Counted from the first letter of the stretch, positions 1 through 9,134 are shown. The stretch is 64,000 nucleotides of DNA from Tsuneonella mangrovi (GCF_002269345.1 NZ_CP022889.1:1178001-1242000), one strand, 5' to 3'. Notes: generated by a model from the letters alone, not told the origin. Translations and numbers: made by a program.

Positions 1-69
1 CCCGATTGCCGGATTTCGATCAAGCGGCGGAAACTGGCTGTGCCCCGCGCGATTCTCCAAGTCTGGCTG

Positions 70-1203
70 CTAGCGGCCGAAGATCGGCAACGTCAGCAGG
101 TCGTTCACGGTCACGAACAGCATCAGTGCCAGCACTACCGCCACACCGGCGCGGAACGCCATTTCCTGTCCACGCGGGTTGACCGGCTTCCGGCGGATCG
201 CTTCTGCCGCGTAGAAAGCCAGGTGCCCGCCGTCGAGAGCAGGGATTGGCAAGATGTTGATGAATGCCAAATTAAGCGAGACGAAGGCAACGAACGCCAC
301 GAACGCCTGCGGCCCGAGGCTGAGCTGTTCGCCCGACCACTTGGCCATCTTGATCGGCCCGCCGAGCTCCTCGACCGAGCGCTGTCCAACGAAGATCTGG
401 CCGATCCCCGTAACCATCATGCGCACCATGTTGGTGCATTCGCCCCATGCAAGGCCGATCGACTGCAACGGCCCGACCGGCTTCATTACGTAGGGGCTCG
501 ATTCGATCCCCAGCAGCCCCAACTTGGCGGTGTTGCCGAATTCGTCCTTCTGTTCGAACGAACCTGTGGTGACGGGGACGCGGATGCGATCGCCGTCACG
601 CTCGATCCCCAGCACGATATTCTCGTCGGGGTGCATGATCACGTAGTTCCTGAGAGCGGAGAAATTGGCGACCGTTCGTCCGTCGACCGATACGATCTTG
701 TCGCCCTTCGCCACCCCTGCAGCCTTGGCCGGCGAATCGGCAGGAAATGCGACCACGACGTTGGTCTGGTCTGGTCCTCCCTGGACCGGCTGGCCATAAG
801 CCATGAAGAACCCGGCGAAGATCGCGATTGCGACGACAAGATTGGTAAAAGGTCCCGCAGCGACGATCAGCGCGCGTTGCCACAGCGGCGTAAACTGGAA
901 CGCACCGTCGCGTTCCTCCGGCGTCATCTTCGCCAGAGTATCGTGGTCGGGAATGCTGGCCGGGTTCATGTCGCCCTTGAACTGGACGTATCCGCCAAGC
1001 GGGAGAAGCGAGAGCTTCCAGCGCGTCCCGAGCTTGTCGGTCCGCCCGAAAATCTCCCTGCCGAAGCCGATCGAAAAGGCTGTCGCCCGGACCTTGAACA
1101 GTCGCCCTACGAGGTAGTGGCCGAGCTCGTGCACGGTCACCAGCGGACCGAGCAGCAGCGCAAAGCCTACGATATAAAGCCAGAAAGGCGGATCAGCGGT
1201 CAA
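70..1203 (-). CDS. rseP: RseP-type site-2 intramembrane metalloprotease
   Basis: Zinc protease of the inner membrane that cleaves anti-sigma factors and leftover signal peptides inside the bilayer. The HELGH zinc site lies at about residues 25-29 in the first membrane segment, a PDZ domain fills the middle, and the conserved LDGG motif with NILPIP just before it lies near residue 323, followed by the last membrane segments. The start is taken as TTG at 1203, because the dxr stop (TGA, 1205-1207) lies directly upstream and GGAG sits about 10 bases before it; the frame stays open to 1248 but would then overlap dxr. About 377 residues, normal for the family. It is the last gene of the rpsB-to-rseP series in this window. 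In relatives bamA usually follows; the 69 bases to the left edge hold no recognisable gene. Confidence 0.93.
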   Translation of the reverse strand: MTADPPFWLYIVGFALLLGPLVTVHELGHYLVGRLFKVRATAFSIGFGREIFGRTDKLGTRWKLSLLPLGGYVQFKGDMNPASIPDHDTLAKMTPEERDGAFQFTPLWQRALIVAAGPFTNLVVAIAIFAGFFMAYGQPVQGGPDQTNVVVAFPADSPAKAAGVAKGDKIVSVDGRTVANFSALRNYVIMHPDENIVLGIERDGDRIRVPVTTGSFEQKDEFGNTAKLGLLGIESSPYVMKPVGPLQSIGLAWGECTNMVRMMVTGIGQIFVGQRSVEELGGPIKMAKWSGEQLSLGPQAFVAFVAFVSLNLAFINILPIPALDGGHLAFYAAEAIRRKPVNPRGQEMAFRAGVAVVLALMLFVTVNDLLTLPIFGR

Positions 1204-1204
1204 T

Positions 1205-2371
1205 TCAGGCAATCTCCAGCAGTTCTCTTGCCCGCGCCCGCGCTTCACCGTCGATTGCCAGCACCTCGGCCAGCGAGGTCGGCGCAGGAGGGATCGCGCG
1301 TTCGAGGATGCGCTCCACTACTACCGCAATACGGGTGAACACAATGTTGCCGGCCAGAAACGCCGCCACCGCCGCTTCGTTGGCAGCGTTGAGCACAGCG
1401 GGGGCGGCCCCGCCTGCCTGCGCCGCTTCGCGCGCCAGCCGGGTCGCGGGAAAACGTTCCTCGTCGGGCGCAAAAAAGGTCAGTTCGCCGAGCGCCGCCA
1501 GGTCAAGCGGCGCGAGCGGAGTGTCCATCCGCTGCGGCCATGCGAGGCAGCTGGCGATCGGCACCCGCATATCGCTCGGGCCCAGCTGAGCGAGCGTCGA
1601 CCCGTCGCGATACTCGACCATCGAGTGGATCACGCTCTGCGGGTGGATCACGATGCGGATCCGCTCGAGTTCCACCGGGAACAGGTGGTGCGCTTCGATC
1701 AGTTCGAGCCCCTTGTTGAACATCGTCGCCGAATCGACGCTGATCTTGGCACCCATGTCCCAATTAGGGTGCGCGATAGCCTGCGCAGGGGTAGCCGCTT
1801 CGAGTTGCTCCGCGTTCCAGGTGCGTAGCGGCCCGCCGCTGGCGGTGAGCGTAATGCGCGCAACGTCCTCGATCCGGTTGCCGTGGAGGCACTGGAAGAT
1901 CGCGTTGTGCTCCGAATCGACCGGCAGCAAGGTCGCGCCATGCCGGGCGACCGCTGCAGTCATCACTCCGCCTGCGGAAACCAGCGCCTCCTTGTTGGCG
2001 AGCGCGATCGTGCCGCCTTGCTCGATCGCCGCCATTGTCGGGGCGAGCCCAGCGCAGCCGACGATCGCAGCGACCGTCAGGTCCGCCGGGCGCGCCGCAG
2101 CATCGCATAGCGCCTGCGTACCGCCAGCCGCTTCGATCCCTGAGCCGGCGAGCGCCTCGCGCAGATCGGGCAAGCAGCTTTCGTCGCCGACCACCGCGAT
2201 CTCGGCGCCGAATTCTCGGGCCAGCGCGGCCAATTCGGCCACGTTGCAGTTGGCGGTCAGCGCGACGACCCGCCAGGCATCGCGGTTGCGGCGAATCAGG
2301 TCGAGCGTCGAAGCACCAACCGAGCCGGTCGCGCCAAGAATTGAGATCGAACGGCTGGCCCCGGCGCTCAC
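1205..2371 (-). CDS. dxr: 1-deoxy-D-xylulose 5-phosphate reductoisomerase
   Basis: Second enzyme of the MEP isoprenoid pathway: converts DXP to MEP with NADPH and a divalent metal in the cytosol. The N-terminal Rossmann motif GATGSVG is at residues 13-19. The metal and substrate motifs follow in order: PVDSEHNAIFQ, LTASGGPLR, HPNWDMGAKISVDSATM and FNKGLELIEAHHLF. The length of 388 residues is normal. The start ATG at 2371 overlaps the cdsA stop by four bases, and the next gene, rseP, begins one base after the dxr stop, so translation is probably coupled along the operon. Confidence 0.97.
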   Translation of the reverse strand: MSAGASRSISILGATGSVGASTLDLIRRNRDAWRVVALTANCNVAELAALAREFGAEIAVVGDESCLPDLREALAGSGIEAAGGTQALCDAAARPADLTVAAIVGCAGLAPTMAAIEQGGTIALANKEALVSAGGVMTAAVARHGATLLPVDSEHNAIFQCLHGNRIEDVARITLTASGGPLRTWNAEQLEAATPAQAIAHPNWDMGAKISVDSATMFNKGLELIEAHHLFPVELERIRIVIHPQSVIHSMVEYRDGSTLAQLGPSDMRVPIASCLAWPQRMDTPLAPLDLAALGELTFFAPDEERFPATRLAREAAQAGGAAPAVLNAANEAAVAAFLAGNIVFTRIAVVVERILERAIPPAPTSLAEVLAIDGEARARARELLEIA

Positions 2372-3066
2372 AGCAGGTTCCGCGTCAGCGTGAGCACGAA
2401 AAACACCGCGATCATCCCGTCAACCCGATCGAGCACGCCGCCGTGGCCGGGGATCAGAGTGCCCGAATCCTTCACGCCCGCGCGCCGCTTCATCCAGCTT
2501 TCGAAGAAATCGCCTGCCTGCGCGATAACCGCGACCACGGCCCCCAGCGCAAGCGCGCCGAACACGGTATGCCAGCCGAAGCTGCCGATCCGGGTGACGA
2601 ACCGCGCGTCCGCCCAATTGAGCGAGATCAGGATATAGACCAGCGTCGCGCCGAAAATTCCGCCCAGCAGCCCCGCCCAGGTCTTCGACGGGCTGATCTT
2701 GGGCGCGATCTTCGGGCCACCGATGGCCCGTCCAGCGAAGTACGCGCCGACATCGACCGCGATAATCGGCAGGATGAACCCGGCGGCGAAGAAAATCGGC
2801 AGGTAGAATTCGCGCAGCTGTATCATCCCCAGCGCGGCAATGCCGATGTAGAGCACGCCGAAAAACAGCCACGCGACTTCGCTGGGGCCACTTCCCGCGA
2901 AGGCTTTCGCCAACCCGTTCCATTCCCACAGCGCGGCAAGGGCAACGGCCACGACGAACGCGGTCCATACCCAGCCGCCGAGCATCAGCGCGATCCCGGC
3001 GACGGCGACCATCACTACCGCCGAGACGACCCGCGTGCCCAGGTCCGCCGGCTTACCGTCCGCCAT
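2368..3066 (-). CDS. cdsA: phosphatidate cytidylyltransferase
   Basis: Integral membrane enzyme that makes CDP-diacylglycerol from CTP and phosphatidic acid, the branch point of phospholipid synthesis. The C-terminal family signature begins at S190 (SWMKRRAGVKDSG, then IPGHGGVLDRVDG) and carries the conserved Lys-Asp pair and the HGG-DR ending. Several hydrophobic segments precede it. At 232 residues it is a little shorter than the E. coli enzyme. Its start overlaps the end of uppS by 14 bases and its stop overlaps dxr by four. The product feeds pssA, which is encoded separately at 7564-8385. Confidence 0.95.
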   Translation of the reverse strand: MADGKPADLGTRVVSAVVMVAVAGIALMLGGWVWTAFVVAVALAALWEWNGLAKAFAGSGPSEVAWLFFGVLYIGIAALGMIQLREFYLPIFFAAGFILPIIAVDVGAYFAGRAIGGPKIAPKISPSKTWAGLLGGIFGATLVYILISLNWADARFVTRIGSFGWHTVFGALALGAVVAVIAQAGDFFESWMKRRAGVKDSGTLIPGHGGVLDRVDGMIAVFFVLTLTRNLL

Positions 3067-3739
3067 AGCGCCGCTCCCTCCCCGAGAAGTCTTCGAGCGC
3101 CTGCTTGAGGTGCCCGGGCGTGAAATCGGGCCACAGGGTATCGACGAACATCATCTCCGCATAGGCCGATTGCCACAACAGGAAGTTGGACAGACGCACT
3201 TCACCGCTGGTGCGGATCAGCAGGTCGAGCGGGGGCAGTTCAGCGGTATCGAGGTGCGCTGCAATGGTATCGGTGGTCACTTCGCCTTCCGCCGCTGCCT
3301 TGGCGGCAGCCCGCGCGATTTCCTGCTGCGAGCCGTAGTTGAGCGCGACTGCCAGCGTGCGCGAACCGCCCGCGGTCCGCTCCAGCGCGTCCTCGAGCAT
3401 CTCGACGATATCGGGCGCGAGCCCGCGCCAATTACCGAGGATATGCAATTTCACGCCGTTGGCGATGAATTCGGGCAAGTCCGACTTCACGAACTTGCGC
3501 ATCAGGTTCATCAGGTCGCCGACCTCGTCTTCGGGCCGCTTCCAGTTTTCCGAACTGAACGCGTAGAGCGTGAGGCACTCGATCGAGGTTTCATTGAGCG
3601 AACGCACCAGCTCGCGCACCGCCTCGACCCCGCGCTGGTGGCCGATCGCGCGCGGCAGGTGCCGCCGCTTCGCCCAGCGTCCGTTGCCATCCATGATGAT
3701 GGCGACGTGGCGCGCGCGGGGTGTCTCGTCAGGCTGCAT
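3053..3739 (-). CDS. uppS: isoprenyl transferase (undecaprenyl diphosphate synthase)
   Basis: cis-Prenyltransferase that condenses FPP with IPP units to give the undecaprenyl carrier for peptidoglycan and other envelope polymers. The N-terminal motif HVAIIMDGNGRWA places the catalytic Asp at D17, followed by GHQRGVEAV. The C-terminal region has the family motif DLLIRTSGEVRLSNFLLWQ and later FVDTLWPDF. The length of 228 residues is typical. It starts 20 bases after the frr stop, in the usual alphaproteobacterial order frr-uppS-cdsA. Confidence 0.96.
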   Translation of the reverse strand: MQPDETPRARHVAIIMDGNGRWAKRRHLPRAIGHQRGVEAVRELVRSLNETSIECLTLYAFSSENWKRPEDEVGDLMNLMRKFVKSDLPEFIANGVKLHILGNWRGLAPDIVEMLEDALERTAGGSRTLAVALNYGSQQEIARAAAKAAAEGEVTTDTIAAHLDTAELPPLDLLIRTSGEVRLSNFLLWQSAYAEMMFVDTLWPDFTPGHLKQALEDFSGRERRYGGR

Positions 3740-3759
3740 CGGCTGCGATCATGGCGCAA

Positions 3760-4317
3760 TCACTGCGTCATGATCTCCTTTTCCTTGTGCTCGGCAGCGG
3801 TGTCGGTCTCGGCGACGTACTTGTCGGTCAGTTTCTGGACCTCGTCCTCGGCGCGCTTGCGCTCGTCTTCGGAGATTTCCTTCTTCTTTTCGTCTTCCTT
3901 GAGCGCTTCCATCCCGTCGCGACGGACATTGCGGATCGCGATCTTGGCCTTTTCGGCATACTGCCCGGCGAGCTTGGCGAGTTCCTTGCGGCGCTCCTCG
4001 GTCAGGTCGGGGATCGGCAGGCGGATCGTCTGCCCGTCGATCATCGGGTTGAGGCCGAGGTTGGCGTGGGCGATGCCCTTCTCCACCGCGATCAGGTTGG
4101 ACTTGTCCCACACCTGCACGCTGAGCATCCGCGGTTCGGGTGCGGATACGGTCGCGACCTGGTTCAGCGGCATCATCGCGCCGTAAACCTCGCACACCAC
4201 CGGATCGAGCAGGCTGACGTTCGCGCGCCCGGTCCGAAGGCCCGAAAGGTCGCTCTTGAGCGAATCGACCGCGCCTTTCATCCGCCGCTCGATGTCGGCC
4301 TTGTCGTACTTTGCCAT
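3760..4317 (-). CDS. frr: ribosome recycling factor
   Basis: Works with EF-G to split post-termination ribosomes. The 185-residue protein shows the family pattern throughout: an N-terminal helix with [21 protein letters not shown], the central [18 protein letters not shown] segment, and the C-terminal three-helix bundle with [10 protein letters not shown] and the charged [18 protein letters not shown] stretch. It begins two bases after the pyrH stop, so it belongs to the rpsB operon. Confidence 0.97.
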   Translation of the reverse strand: MAKYDKADIERRMKGAVDSLKSDLSGLRTGRANVSLLDPVVCEVYGAMMPLNQVATVSAPEPRMLSVQVWDKSNLIAVEKGIAHANLGLNPMIDGQTIRLPIPDLTEERRKELAKLAGQYAEKAKIAIRNVRRDGMEALKEDEKKKEISEDERKRAEDEVQKLTDKYVAETDTAAEHKEKEIMTQ

Positions 4318-4319
4318 TG

Positions 4320-5042
4320 TCAGGCTTCCTCTTGCACTATCGTCTGGACGCCCTCGCCCGCCAGCACCCGCGCGAGGTTGCCCTTCTCGCGGATCGAGAA
4401 GACCACGATCGGGATCCCGTTATCGCGGCAAAGCGCCACGGCGGAGGCGTCCATTACTTTGAGATTATCGGCCAGCACCTTGCCGTAGCCGACCGTGTCG
4501 AACCGTTTGGCACTCGCGTTCTTCTTGGGATCGCTGTCATACACGCCATCGACGCTGGTGCCCTTGAGCAGCGCGTCGCAGCGCATTTCGGCGGCACGCA
4601 GCGCAGCGCCCGAATCGGTGGTGAAATAGGGCGCGCCGACACCGGCAGCGAAGATCACCACGCGGCCCTTCTCGAGATGGCGCTCTGCACGGCGGCGGAT
4701 CACCGGTTCGCACACCTGGTCCATCTGGATCGCCGACTGCACGCGGGTCGGCACGCCGACTTGTTCGAGCGCGCTCTGCATTGCCAGCGCGTTCATCACC
4801 GTGGCGAGCATTCCCATGTAATCGGCCTGCGCGCGGTCCATGCCCTGCGCTGCACCTGCCATCCCGCGGAAGATGTTGCCGCCGCCGATCACCAAGCAGA
4901 TTTCCAGCCCGGTGTCCTTGGCCGCCTTCACTTCCTTGGCAAGCTCCATCACGAACGAAGGATCGATCCCGAACTGCTGGTCCCCCATCAGCACCTCGCC
5001 CGAAAGCTTGAGCAGGACGCGTTTGAACTGAGGGAGAGCCAT
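4320..5042 (-). CDS. pyrH: UMP kinase
   Basis: Phosphorylates UMP to UDP, a hexameric amino-acid-kinase-fold enzyme regulated by GTP and UTP. The N-terminal phosphate-binding KLSGE is at residues 12-16, followed by GGGNIFRG and the nucleotide motif [12 protein letters not shown]. The start was set at ATG 5042 (MALPQFKR), which gives the usual 240 residues; the frame continues upstream to 5129, but that extension is not conserved in the family. It is co-directional with tsf but separated from it by the terminator-like hairpin at 5138-5170. Confidence 0.96.
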   Translation of the reverse strand: MALPQFKRVLLKLSGEVLMGDQQFGIDPSFVMELAKEVKAAKDTGLEICLVIGGGNIFRGMAGAAQGMDRAQADYMGMLATVMNALAMQSALEQVGVPTRVQSAIQMDQVCEPVIRRRAERHLEKGRVVIFAAGVGAPYFTTDSGAALRAAEMRCDALLKGTSVDGVYDSDPKKNASAKRFDTVGYGKVLADNLKVMDASAVALCRDNGIPIVVFSIREKGNLARVLAGEGVQTIVQEEA

Positions 5043-5137
5043 GGAAGAAGTGTCTCGCGCAACTATCGGGTAATCGCGCGCCCTTATAGGGTGAAGGCCC
5101 TTTGCGGCAAGGGCGAAGGCACTCGGCACTTCACACG

Positions 5138-5170
5138 AAAACGGTCACCGAACGCTTAGTCCGGCGACCG
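5138..5170 (-). terminator. hairpin with short U-tract after tsf
   Basis: On the minus strand CGGTCGCCG (5170-5162) can pair with CGGTGACCG (5150-5142), nine pairs including one G-U around an 11-base loop, followed by TTTT (5141-5138). It lies between the tsf stop and pyrH, so it should reduce rather than abolish read-through into pyrH, or mark the end of an rpsB-tsf transcript. Confidence 0.6.
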
Positions 5171-5194
5171 CTTGTTTCGTATCGGCGAGTGCGA

Positions 5195-6121
5195 TCAGCC
5201 GGCGACGGCGGCAGCAACCTCGGCAGCGAAGTCGCTTTCTTCCTTCTCGATGCCTTCGCCGAGCTGGAAGCGGACGTAGTCCTTCAGCACGATCGCTGCG
5301 CCGGCATCCTTGCCGGCCTTGGCGATCACGTCGGCCACCGGGGTCTTGTTGTCCATCACGAAGACCTGGCTGAGCAGCGCGTTTTCCTTGGCGAACTTCT
5401 TCACCGCGCCTTCGACCATCTTGGCCTGCACTTCCGCGGGCTTGCCGCTTTCGGCAGCCTTTTCGGCAGCGATCTTGCGCTCGCGCTCGATCGTGTCGGC
5501 ATCGAGGCTATCGGCGTCGAGCGCCTGCGGGAACGCGGCGGCGATGTGCATCGCCAGCTGCTTGCCGAGCGGCTCGAGTACGTTGGCCGGGGCATCGCTT
5601 TCGAGCGCGACGAGCACGCCGATCTTGCCGAGGCCGTCACCGGCGGCGTTGTGCATGTAGGGCACGACGACGCCGCTCGACACTGCGACCGACTTCATCC
5701 GGCGAACCTGCTGGTTCTCGCCGATGGTGGCGACATTGTCGGTCAGCTTGTCCGCCACGGTGCCGCCATCGGGATAAGCAGCGGCCTTGAGCGCGTCGAT
5801 GTCGTCAGCCGCGAGGCCGAGCGCGACCGCGGTGGTCTTGCGCACGAAATCCTGGAACTTGTCGTTCTTGGCGACGAAGTCGGTTTCCGAGTTCACTTCG
5901 ACGGCAACGCCCTTGGTGCCTTCAACCGCGACACCCACGAGGCCTTCGGCCGCGGTGCGGCTGGACTTCTTGGCGGCGGTGGCGAGACCCTTGGCGCGCA
6001 GCGCGTCGACGGCGGCTTCGATGTCGCCGTTGGCCTCTTCGAGCGCCTTCTTGGCGTCCATCATGCCCGCGCCGGTCTTCTCGCGCAGGGCCTTCACGTC
6101 AGCGGCAGTAAATGCAGCCAT
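5195..6121 (-). CDS. tsf: elongation factor Ts
   Basis: Guanine-nucleotide exchange factor for EF-Tu. The N-terminal UBA-like domain carries [14 protein letters not shown] (residues 16-29), and the core dimerisation domain has the signature [12 protein letters not shown]. The length of 308 residues is typical for alphaproteobacteria. It follows rpsB by about 90 bases that contain the hairpin at 6159-6183. Confidence 0.97.
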   Translation of the reverse strand: MAAFTAADVKALREKTGAGMMDAKKALEEANGDIEAAVDALRAKGLATAAKKSSRTAAEGLVGVAVEGTKGVAVEVNSETDFVAKNDKFQDFVRKTTAVALGLAADDIDALKAAAYPDGGTVADKLTDNVATIGENQQVRRMKSVAVSSGVVVPYMHNAAGDGLGKIGVLVALESDAPANVLEPLGKQLAMHIAAAFPQALDADSLDADTIERERKIAAEKAAESGKPAEVQAKMVEGAVKKFAKENALLSQVFVMDNKTPVADVIAKAGKDAGAAIVLKDYVRFQLGEGIEKEESDFAAEVAAAVAG

Positions 6122-6158
6122 TGTTCGTATTCCTTCTGGTCAAATTGAAATGCGGGCA

Positions 6159-6183
6159 CCGGGCAGGACTGCTGTCCGCCCGG
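6159..6183 (-). other. intercistronic hairpin between rpsB and tsf
   Basis: CCGGGC (6159-6164) and GCCCGG (6178-6183) are perfect inverted copies, and GGAC/GTCC inside them extends the stem with one bulged base and a four-base loop. There is no U-tract on the minus strand. A role in setting the rpsB to tsf ratio by attenuation or RNA processing is an inference from position only. Confidence 0.45.
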
Positions 6184-6212
6184 CACCGTGAAGTCGCGTT
6201 AGGAAGCGCGTG

Positions 6213-6968
6213 TTACGCTTCGGCGGCGGCTTCCGCCGGGGGCTCGTCCATCGCGCCGATATCGGCACCCGAATCGGCCACCGCGGCGCCCTGGCCCTTG
6301 GTCGCGGCCTCAGCGAAGGCATCGCAGTAAAGGCGCACAGCGCGGCTGGCGTCGTCGTTGCCCGGGATCGGGAAAGCGATGCCGCTCGGGTCGACGTTGC
6401 TGTCGAGCACTGCGACCACCGGGATGCCGAGCACGCCGGCTTCCTTGATCGCGAGGTCTTCCTTGTTGGCGTCGATCACGATCATCACGTCAGGGATGCC
6501 GCCCATGTCGCGGATGCCGCCGAGCGAAAGCTCGAGCTTGTCGCGTTCGCGCGTGAGCTGGAGGATTTCCTTCTTGGTCAGGCCCATCGTGTCGCCCGAG
6601 AGCTGCTCTTCGAGCGTCTTGAGGCGCTTGATCGACTGCGAGATCGTCTTCCAGTTGGTGAGCATCCCGCCCAGCCAGCGGTGGTTGACGAAGTGCTGTC
6701 CCGAAGCGCGGGCGGCCTGTGCGATCGGCTCCTGCGCCTGGCGCTTGGTACCAACGAACAGAACCTTGCCGCCGCTGCGGACGGTGTCCTGCACGAATTC
6801 GAGCGCGCGCGCCATCAGCGGCACGGTCTGCGACAGGTCGATGATATGAACACCGTTGCGGGCGCCGAAGATGTACGGCTTCATCCGCGGGTTCCAGCGG
6901 TGGGTCTGGTGGCCGAAGTGTGCACCGGCCTCGATCAATTGCTGCATGGTGACGACAGGAGCCGCCAT
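6213..6968 (-). CDS. rpsB: 30S ribosomal protein S2
   Basis: Small-subunit protein needed for docking of S1. The N-terminus [20 protein letters not shown] and the motifs [24 protein letters not shown] and [11 protein letters not shown] are diagnostic. The start is ATG 6968, supported by an AAGGAA ribosome-binding site about six bases upstream; the frame is open to 7034 but that part lies in the leader. The 251-residue protein has an acidic, Ala/Glu-rich tail. Its promoter is predicted at 7168-7195, which gives a leader of about 190 bases. Confidence 0.97.
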   Translation of the reverse strand: MAAPVVTMQQLIEAGAHFGHQTHRWNPRMKPYIFGARNGVHIIDLSQTVPLMARALEFVQDTVRSGGKVLFVGTKRQAQEPIAQAARASGQHFVNHRWLGGMLTNWKTISQSIKRLKTLEEQLSGDTMGLTKKEILQLTRERDKLELSLGGIRDMGGIPDVMIVIDANKEDLAIKEAGVLGIPVVAVLDSNVDPSGIAFPIPGNDDASRAVRLYCDAFAEAATKGQGAAVADSGADIGAMDEPPAEAAAEA

Positions 6969-7167
6969 AGGTATTTCCTTTCCGGTTGTGCCTCTGGAAA
7001 GCTGGAACCCGTGCGGAGACCCCGCTGCGGGCACCGGTTGTCAGTGCCTTCCATGTGGATTTGGACCCGAGTTTCCGAGGGCCGGAAGGCCATCGAAGTC
7101 CCGCGAACGGCGCGCCCTTAGCGTTGGGGGAAGCGAAAATCCAGCCTCAATTCATCGCGGGGGACAC

Positions 7168-7195
7168 GCAATATGCCGCAAAATCCGCTTGACAA
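7168..7195 (-). promoter_or_regulatory. predicted sigma70-type promoter of the rpsB operon
   Basis: Reading the minus strand, a -35 TTGTCA (7195-7190) is followed after 16 bases by TATTGC (7173-7168). The spacing and -35 are good, the -10 is weak. The -35 lies inside the palindrome 7185-7199 and overlaps the -35 of the divergent promoter at 7189-7217. Confidence 0.5.
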
Positions 7196-7199
7196 GCGG
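7185..7199. repeat. perfect palindrome at the shared -35 region
   Basis: CCGCTTG-A-CAAGCGG is a perfect 7+1+7 inverted repeat that contains both the rightward TTGACA and the leftward TTGTCA and abuts the LexA box. It could be an operator or simply the result of two -35 boxes sharing bases. Confidence 0.6.
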
Positions 7200-7217
7200 A
7201 ACAAAAAGAGAACATAA
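7189..7217 (+). promoter_or_regulatory. predicted rightward SOS promoter
   Basis: TTGACA (7189-7194) is a consensus -35. After 17 bases follows ACATAA (7212-7217), a weak -10. The LexA box 7199-7213 fills the spacer and touches the -10, the usual position for repression. Transcription would lead into the small gene at 7323. Confidence 0.6.
7199..7213 (+). promoter_or_regulatory. LexA (SOS) box, alphaproteobacterial type
   Basis: GAAC-AAAAAGA-GAAC matches the direct-repeat LexA site of Alphaproteobacteria, GAAC-N7-GAAC (GTTC-N7-GTTC on the other strand). It lies between a -35 and a -10 and upstream of a gene with a good ribosome-binding site, so chance is unlikely. The match is seen in the sequence; LexA binding is inferred. 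Confidence 0.8.
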
Positions 7218-7322
7218 GTTCCTTACCGACCGAATCAGGGGAACCAGTCGGGCGGAGAGTGATTATCACCACGTTGTCCACTGGTTGTCCACAGCCTTAC
7301 GGACCTTGAAGGATAGAGTTTC

Positions 7323-7601
7323 ATGATCGCAGCATCGATCCCGTTCCTGTTCGCCGCCGTCGCGATTGCGGCGTTGGCAGTCCTGACCGACGGGTTCGTG
7401 CGGGGACGCAACGCATGGCGCAGCTTGCAGGCGGATCTCGCGCGACTCGATTCGGTGTACGAGATCATGGTGCGCTTTGAGAGCGGAGTGGAAACCGGCT
7501 GCAGCCGAATTCCCGAACTGCGTCGGGTCCCCGGCCATGCAGGTCGCGCATCTCGCCGTCCGGCTAGTGCGCCTGTGCTGGGGCAGCGCGTTGCCGCTTG
7601 A
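7323..7601 (+). CDS. small single-pass membrane protein under a LexA box
   Basis: I do not recognise a named family. The 92-residue protein starts at ATG 7323 with AAGGA about 9 bases upstream. Residues 2-22 form one hydrophobic segment (IPFLFAAVAIAALAVLTD), followed by a basic stretch with RGRNAWRS, a short helix LQADLARLDSVYEI, and a basic, Pro/Arg-rich tail. The layout suggests a short N-terminus, one inner-membrane anchor and a cytoplasmic tail. Its 3' end overlaps the convergent pssA by 38 bases. Expression is predicted to be DNA-damage inducible. LexA-controlled small membrane proteins that stop division are known (SidA of Caulobacter, YneA of Bacillus), so a checkpoint role is a reasonable guess, not a finding; no sequence kinship to those was seen. 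Confidence 0.72.
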   Translation: MIAASIPFLFAAVAIAALAVLTDGFVRGRNAWRSLQADLARLDSVYEIMVRFESGVETGCSRIPELRRVPGHAGRASRRPASAPVLGQRVAA

Positions 7602-8385
7602 TCCGCGCATAGCGAACGATCGATAGTGGCATCAGCGCAAGGTAGCCCGCGCAGATTACGATCAGCGTCCACCACGGCTCCATCAGCAGCGCGCCGCACA
7701 GCATCCCGATCACCGCGATCAGCTCGAGCCGCACGTTGCGGCGCGGACGCAACGAAGTCCAGCTGAACGTCGCCATGTTCGAGATCATCAGCACCGCGAT
7801 TGCCGACAGCCACAGCGCGACGGCAACCGGCTCGCGAAACTCGTCGCGCCCTGTCGCGATCCACAGGTAAACCGGCAGGAACGCCAGCCCCGCCCCGACC
7901 GGCGCAGGCACCCCGGTCAAGAACCCGGCCGACTTGTGCGGTTGCTCGTCGACGTCGATCATCGCATTGAACCGTGCGAGGCGCAGCGCGCAGCAGATTG
8001 CAAACGCCAGGCTGGCGAACCAACCGAGCCGCGGCAAGTCCTGAAGCGACCACAGGAACAGGATCAAGGCGGGCGCCATCCCGAAGCTCAATGAATCGGC
8101 GAGGCTATCGAGCTCGGCCCCGAACCGCGACTGCGCCTTGAGCAGCCGCGCGATCCGCCCGTCGATCCCGTCGAGCAGTCCGGCGAGCAGGACCGCGAGA
8201 ATCGCTTCGTGCCACATCCCGGCAATCGCAAATCGGATCCCGGTAAGTCCAGAGCACAACGCCGCTGCGGTGATCGCGTTGGGCACTACGGCCCGCAGGC
8301 TCAATCCGCGCGTTCGCCCCGCTGGCCCAAGCGGGACTTCGTCTTCGGCGGCCTTGGGGCCGATCCGCGGACGGTCGTCGCCCAT
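7564..8385 (-). CDS. pssA: CDP-diacylglycerol--serine O-phosphatidyltransferase
   Basis: Makes phosphatidylserine from CDP-DAG and serine at the inner membrane. The CDP-alcohol phosphatidyltransferase motif D-x2-DG-x2-AR-x8-G-x3-D-x3-D is complete (D72, D75, G76, A79, R80, G89, D93, D97), followed by SFGMAP, and about seven hydrophobic segments are present. The length is 273 residues. Its start codon shares one base with the psd stop, so psd-pssA is one transcript and the two consecutive steps to phosphatidylethanolamine are co-expressed. Confidence 0.94.
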   Translation of the reverse strand: MGDDRPRIGPKAAEDEVPLGPAGRTRGLSLRAVVPNAITAAALCSGLTGIRFAIAGMWHEAILAVLLAGLLDGIDGRIARLLKAQSRFGAELDSLADSLSFGMAPALILFLWSLQDLPRLGWFASLAFAICCALRLARFNAMIDVDEQPHKSAGFLTGVPAPVGAGLAFLPVYLWIATGRDEFREPVAVALWLSAIAVLMISNMATFSWTSLRPRRNVRLELIAVIGMLCGALLMEPWWTLIVICAGYLALMPLSIVRYARIKRQRAAPAQAH

Positions 8386-9134
8386 TACTGGCTGACGCCC
8401 TCGATCATCAGCTGGGTGCCGACTTCGGCCAGCACGGTTTCACCGGCAATAACGGTCTGGCCGAGCACCACGCGCGGTGCGGTCCCGGCGGGCAGGTAGA
8501 CATCGACCCGGCTGCCGAAGCGGATCAGCCCGATCCGCTGGCCCACCGCAATCATGTCGCCCGGTTTGACGAACGGCACGATCCGCCGCGCGACCAGCCC
8601 GGCGATCTGGGTGAAGCCGATCGCCAGCCCATCGGGTCGTTCGATCAGCAGGTGCTGGCGCTCGTTCTCTTCGCTCGCCTTGTCGAGATCGGCGTTCATG
8701 AACTTGCCGGGAATATACACCACCCGCTGCACCGTGCCGCCGATCGGCGCGCGATTGATGTGCACGTCGAACACGCTCATGAATATCGAGATCCGGGTAA
8801 CCGGCCCGGGCGGAAGGCCAGGCGCACCGCTGCCGTCATCCTCGACGAGTTCGGCGGGCAGTTCGACTTCCGAAATCAGCGACACCATACCATCGGCCGG
8901 CGAGACGATCAGCTTGTCGCCCTGCGGTACCACCCGTTCCGGATCGCGGAAAAAGGCGAGCACACCGAGCGTGAGGAAGCCAAGCGGCCAGGCGATCGTT
9001 TCCCACGCAAGCAGCGCGGTCACCAGGCTCGCGGCGGCGGTAATGAGGGCGAACTTGCGTCCTTCGGGGTGGATCGCCGGCCATTGCCAGCCCGCGTCGC
9101 CCCGCCCGTGGTTGTCGAGTATTTCTCCGGCCAT
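8385..9134 (-). CDS. psd: phosphatidylserine decarboxylase proenzyme
   Basis: Converts phosphatidylserine to phosphatidylethanolamine; a pyruvoyl enzyme formed by self-cleavage. The cleavage site is the G207-S208 pair in RFGSRVD near the C-terminus, so the alpha chain would be about 42 residues. One or two hydrophobic segments near residues 30-60 anchor the beta chain. The length of 249 residues matches the short alphaproteobacterial class. Overlaps pssA by one base. Confidence 0.94.
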   Translation of the reverse strand: MAGEILDNHGRGDAGWQWPAIHPEGRKFALITAAASLVTALLAWETIAWPLGFLTLGVLAFFRDPERVVPQGDKLIVSPADGMVSLISEVELPAELVEDDGSGAPGLPPGPVTRISIFMSVFDVHINRAPIGGTVQRVVYIPGKFMNADLDKASEENERQHLLIERPDGLAIGFTQIAGLVARRIVPFVKPGDMIAVGQRIGLIRFGSRVDVYLPAGTAPRVVLGQTVIAGETVLAEVGTQLMIEGVSQ

